Part shown: positions 4,499 through 6,752 of the stretch, one piece after another
Numbering within the stretch: the stretch's first letter is position 1
Layout of the letters: the number at the start of each line of letters is the position of its first letter
Assembly: GCA_041744735.1 (NCBI GenBank)
Contig: JBGTKH010000548.1
Coordinates: 1-6,752, forward strand
Source: JBGTKH01 sp041744735
GTDB lineage: Bacteria > Planctomycetota > Planctomycetia > Pirellulales > Pirellulaceae
Length of the DNA: 6,752 nt
Direction of reading: 5' to 3'
Translations under genes and position numbers: made by a program
Notes under the pieces: generated by a model
What the model saw: only the letters and a program-made list of their open reading frames with translations
What the model was told of the DNA's origin: nothing
The model's database searches: none

Positions 4499-6037
4499 AT
4501 GCAGAACACCAACAAACCAGTCATCGGCAAGATCTACCTTGTCGGCGCCGGCCCGGGCGATCCGGGACTAATTACGTTGCGCGGCGTCGACTGCTTGCGG
4601 CGTGCCGACGTGGTGCTGTACGACTATCTGGTTAACCCGCAGATTCTACATCATGCGCGCGCTAATGCTGAGCTCATCTGTTTGGGTCACCATGGCCACA
4701 CGAGAATCTGGTCGCAGGACGAAATCAACCAACGGCTGATCGAGCTGGCGCGGCAGGGAAAGACGGCCGTGCGGCTGAAAGGCGGCGACCCGGCGGTGTT
4801 TGCGCGAGGAGCCGAAGAAGTCGAGTCGTTGGTGCAGCACGGCATCCCGTTTGAAATCGTGCCGGGCATCACCGCGGCGTTGGCAGCGGGCAGTTGCGCG
4901 GGAATCCCAATCACGCACCGGGATTTTGCTTCGGCCGTGGCGCTGGTCACTGGGCAAGAGCATCCCGACAAGCCGCGGTCGTCGCTCGACTATGAAGCGC
5001 TGGCCCGCTTTCCCGGCACGCTGGTATTCTACATGGGAGTCACAACGGCGGAAATGTGGACCGCGGCTCTGATCGCGGCGGGCAAGTCGCCCGCGACGCC
5101 CGCAGCCATCGTTCGCCGCTGCAGCCTGCCCGATCAACAGACAATTCTGTGCAAGTTGGGCGAAGTGCCCGGCCGGCTGGTGGGCAAGGTGCGTCCGCCG
5201 GTGATCGTGATCGTGGGCGAGGTAACCACGCTGGCGCCGACGCTGGGTTGGTTCGAGAAACGGCCGCTGTTCGGCGTGACGGTAATGGTCGCTCGGCCCG
5301 CTGAACAAGCCGCCGGGCTGGCTAATCAATTGGCCGAGCTGGGCGCCCGCGTGCTGTTGCAACCGGCGATCGAGATCTCCGATCCGCCCGACTGGTCGCC
5401 GGTCGATAGCGCGTTGTCGCGCATCGACGAGTTCGACTGGCTCGTCTTCTCCAGCGCTAACGGCGTGCGGTTCTTACTTGATCGATTGCTGGCGACCGGC
5501 CGCGACATGCGAGCACTGGGCCGCGTGAAACTAGCGGCGATCGGACCCGGCACGACGGACGAGTTAGCAAAATATCATCTGACGACTGACCTGCAGCCCG
5601 ATCAGTTTCGTGCCGAAGCGCTCGCCACCGCACTATCCGAAGGCGCGGCGGGAAAACAGTTCCTGTTAGCCCGCGCCAGCCGCGGCCGCGAGGTGCTGGC
5701 CGAAGAACTGCGAGCGGCTGGCGGTCACGTCGAACAGATCGTCGTCTACTCCAGCAGCGACGTTCAAACGCCCGACGAAGAAAACTCGCGGCTGCTGGCC
5801 GCCGGCCAAATCGACTGGATTGCCGTCACCAGTTCCGCCATCGCCCGCTCCCTGGCGGCCATGTTCAGCGAAGATTTGCGCAAGAGTCGATTGGTTAGTA
5901 TCAGTCCCGTCACATCCGCAACGTTTCGCGAGCTTGGATTCGAGCCGACGGCGGAAGCAAATGAGTACACAATGAACGGCGTCATCGCAGCAATCGTCCG
6001 CGCTCGCGGCGCAGTCGGGAACGCTCCGGCAACTTAG
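4499..6037 (+). CDS. cobA-hemD: Fused uroporphyrinogen-III C-methyltransferase / uroporphyrinogen-III synthase
   Basis: A 512-residue bifunctional cytoplasmic enzyme. The first half (about 10-250) is a SAM-dependent uroporphyrinogen-III methyltransferase (SUMT), which makes precorrin-2 for siroheme and corrinoids: VGAGPGDPGLITLRG (15-29), RLKGGDPAVFARGAEE (92-107), VPGITAALAA (121-130) and GIPITHR (135-141) are the family signatures. The second half (about 258-500) is uroporphyrinogen-III synthase, which closes hydroxymethylbilane into uroporphyrinogen III: VMVARPAEQAAGLANQL (262-278), WLVFSSANGVRFLLDRL (314-330), LLARASRGREVLAEEL (389-404), VVYSSS (415-420) and SISPVTSATFRELGF (467-481). One chain thus makes the ring and diverts part of it away from haem. 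Such fusions are known in several phyla. The ATG at 4499 has no Shine-Dalgarno sequence but begins only 12 residues before the first signature strand, so it is a sensible start. No precorrin-2 dehydrogenase or other haem gene is adjacent. Confidence 0.96.
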   Translation: MQNTNKPVIGKIYLVGAGPGDPGLITLRGVDCLRRADVVLYDYLVNPQILHHARANAELICLGHHGHTRIWSQDEINQRLIELARQGKTAVRLKGGDPAVFARGAEEVESLVQHGIPFEIVPGITAALAAGSCAGIPITHRDFASAVALVTGQEHPDKPRSSLDYEALARFPGTLVFYMGVTTAEMWTAALIAAGKSPATPAAIVRRCSLPDQQTILCKLGEVPGRLVGKVRPPVIVIVGEVTTLAPTLGWFEKRPLFGVTVMVARPAEQAAGLANQLAELGARVLLQPAIEISDPPDWSPVDSALSRIDEFDWLVFSSANGVRFLLDRLLATGRDMRALGRVKLAAIGPGTTDELAKYHLTTDLQPDQFRAEALATALSEGAAGKQFLLARASRGREVLAEELRAAGGHVEQIVVYSSSDVQTPDEENSRLLAAGQIDWIAVTSSAIARSLAAMFSEDLRKSRLVSISPVTSATFRELGFEPTAEANEYTMNGVIAAIVRARGAVGNAPAT

Positions 6038-6061
6038 CCGACATGGGAATCGCGGCGCTCT

Positions 6062-6752
6062 TCATTTGACCGCCGCTCTCCCTCGCACCTGACGTGGTGC
6101 GACTTCGACCGTGGGTTGACTTACAACCGTCTTCGCTGCCGGATACCGTTTGCACAGCCAGTCCAATTGGTCGCGCTGCGGGAAGTCTTCATACCAACCC
6201 TTGCCGCCCAGGTTCAGCAGGCTCTGAAAGTACTCCTCGTACATCAGCACGATGCGGTCGAGCGAGAAGTTATCGACGATCCACTGGCGGCAGGCGGCGG
6301 GGTCGAGGCGGTGGATGTTGCGGGCGGCCCATTCGAATTGTTCCATCGTGCGGCAGCGATAGCCGGTCACGCCGTGCAGGACGGTCTCCGTGAAACCGCC
6401 CCAGTCGGTACAGATCACCGGCGTGCCGCTAATCTGCGCTTCCAACGCCACGTTTCCGAACGGCTCGACGTACTGCGTGGGACAGAGAAACGCAGCCGCC
6501 TCGGCCATCAGTTTCCGCCGGCCCTCGATGCCCACCGGCGGCACGTAGCTGGCGTGTGGATTGTCTTTTAGGAACCGCGCGGGGTCACCTTGGCCGACGA
6601 TCTTGATTGGCCGCCCCACGCGCCGCGCCACGTCGATGGCGGTGGCCACTCCCTTGTCGTCGTTCAGCCGGCCCATGAATAGAAAATAGTCCTGCTTGTC
6701 CTGCGGCCGGAAGTCGAACATGTCCGGATCGAAGCAGTTGGGGATCACCACG
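6062..6752 (-). CDS. Family 4 (GT-B) glycosyltransferase, C-terminal part
   Basis: The gene is cut by the right edge; the reading frame stays open through 6751, and the apparent first codon (GTG) lies within the family's usual 'V-I-P-N-G-V-D' strand, here VVIPNCFDPDMF. The visible 229 residues are the nucleotide-sugar-binding domain: YFLFMGRLNDDKGVATAI (22-39), IKIVGQGD (49-56), and CPTQYVEPFGNVALEAQISG (90-109) carrying the E-x7-E motif (Glu96 and Glu104), then GTPVICTDWGGFTETV (109-124) and GVTGYRC (127-133). This is a group 1 glycosyltransferase, retaining by family rule. The last 40 residues or so after the domain (KGWYEDFPQRDQLDWL, 184-199, and a basic tail) are extra. It faces CobA-HemD, with 24 bases between the two stops. 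A surface-glycan role is likely; the sugar is unknown. Confidence 0.93.
   Translation of the reverse strand, partial: VVIPNCFDPDMFDFRPQDKQDYFLFMGRLNDDKGVATAIDVARRVGRPIKIVGQGDPARFLKDNPHASYVPPVGIEGRRKLMAEAAAFLCPTQYVEPFGNVALEAQISGTPVICTDWGGFTETVLHGVTGYRCRTMEQFEWAARNIHRLDPAACRQWIVDNFSLDRIVLMYEEYFQSLLNLGGKGWYEDFPQRDQLDWLCKRYPAAKTVVSQPTVEVAPRQVRGRAAVK

Noticed and set aside
6052..6076. GCGGCG/CGCCGC hairpin between the convergent CobA-HemD and GT4 genes as a bidirectional terminator.
   Set aside because: Only six pairs with a 13-base loop, no T-run on either side, and it extends into the GT4 coding end; common by chance in GC-rich DNA.

Overview
The window looks like chromosomal DNA of a free-living, GC-rich bacterium, most plausibly a planctomycete (Pirellulales-like). 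This is inferred from the gene mix, the loose gene packing, starts that often lack a Shine-Dalgarno sequence, and the style of the intergenic repeats; no single gene proves it. There are seven protein genes, one cut by the right edge. I see no rRNA, tRNA, CRISPR array, transposase or prophage gene.

Layout, left to right. A GC-rich hairpin (14-39) lies just upstream of a forward acyl-CoA dehydrogenase-like gene (78-1160). A foldback made of inverted heptamer arrays (1160-1262) begins on the last base of that gene's stop codon and runs up to cysC, APS kinase (1272-1937). CysC ends in a perfect hairpin (1931-1949). A 215-bp gap carries a possible promoter and a small stem-loop and leads into a 72-residue BON-domain protein (2153-2371). 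Tail to tail with it is a reverse-strand pair: a family 2 glycosyltransferase (2377-3252) preceded, 13 bp away, by a class I methyltransferase (3266-4165) with an excellent ribosome-binding site. A divergent 333-bp intergenic region (4166-4498) contains an 80-bp palindromic repeat. A fused uroporphyrinogen-III methyltransferase/synthase (CobA-HemD, 4499-6037) follows, then the C-terminal part of a reverse-strand family 4 glycosyltransferase (6062-6752).

Functionally the window mixes housekeeping metabolism (sulfate activation, siroheme/corrinoid and haem precursors) with cell-surface polysaccharide functions (two glycosyltransferases and a methyltransferase). The GT2-methyltransferase pair is almost certainly one transcription unit; the other genes are not clearly linked.

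The most interesting content is between the genes. The 4311-4390 element consists of two inverted copies of GTAG plus an 8-bp stem capped by a GTGA loop. Two stem pairs differ between the copies by compensatory changes, and short heptamers separate the copies. This is the architecture of REP doublets (REPINs) mobilised by RAYT-type HUH transposases. A second locus, before cysC, carries inverted arrays of a different heptamer that shares the same period and the same TGAC core. CysC also has an 18-residue insertion after its LDGDN motif, and the acyl-CoA dehydrogenase-like protein appears to lack the usual catalytic glutamate.
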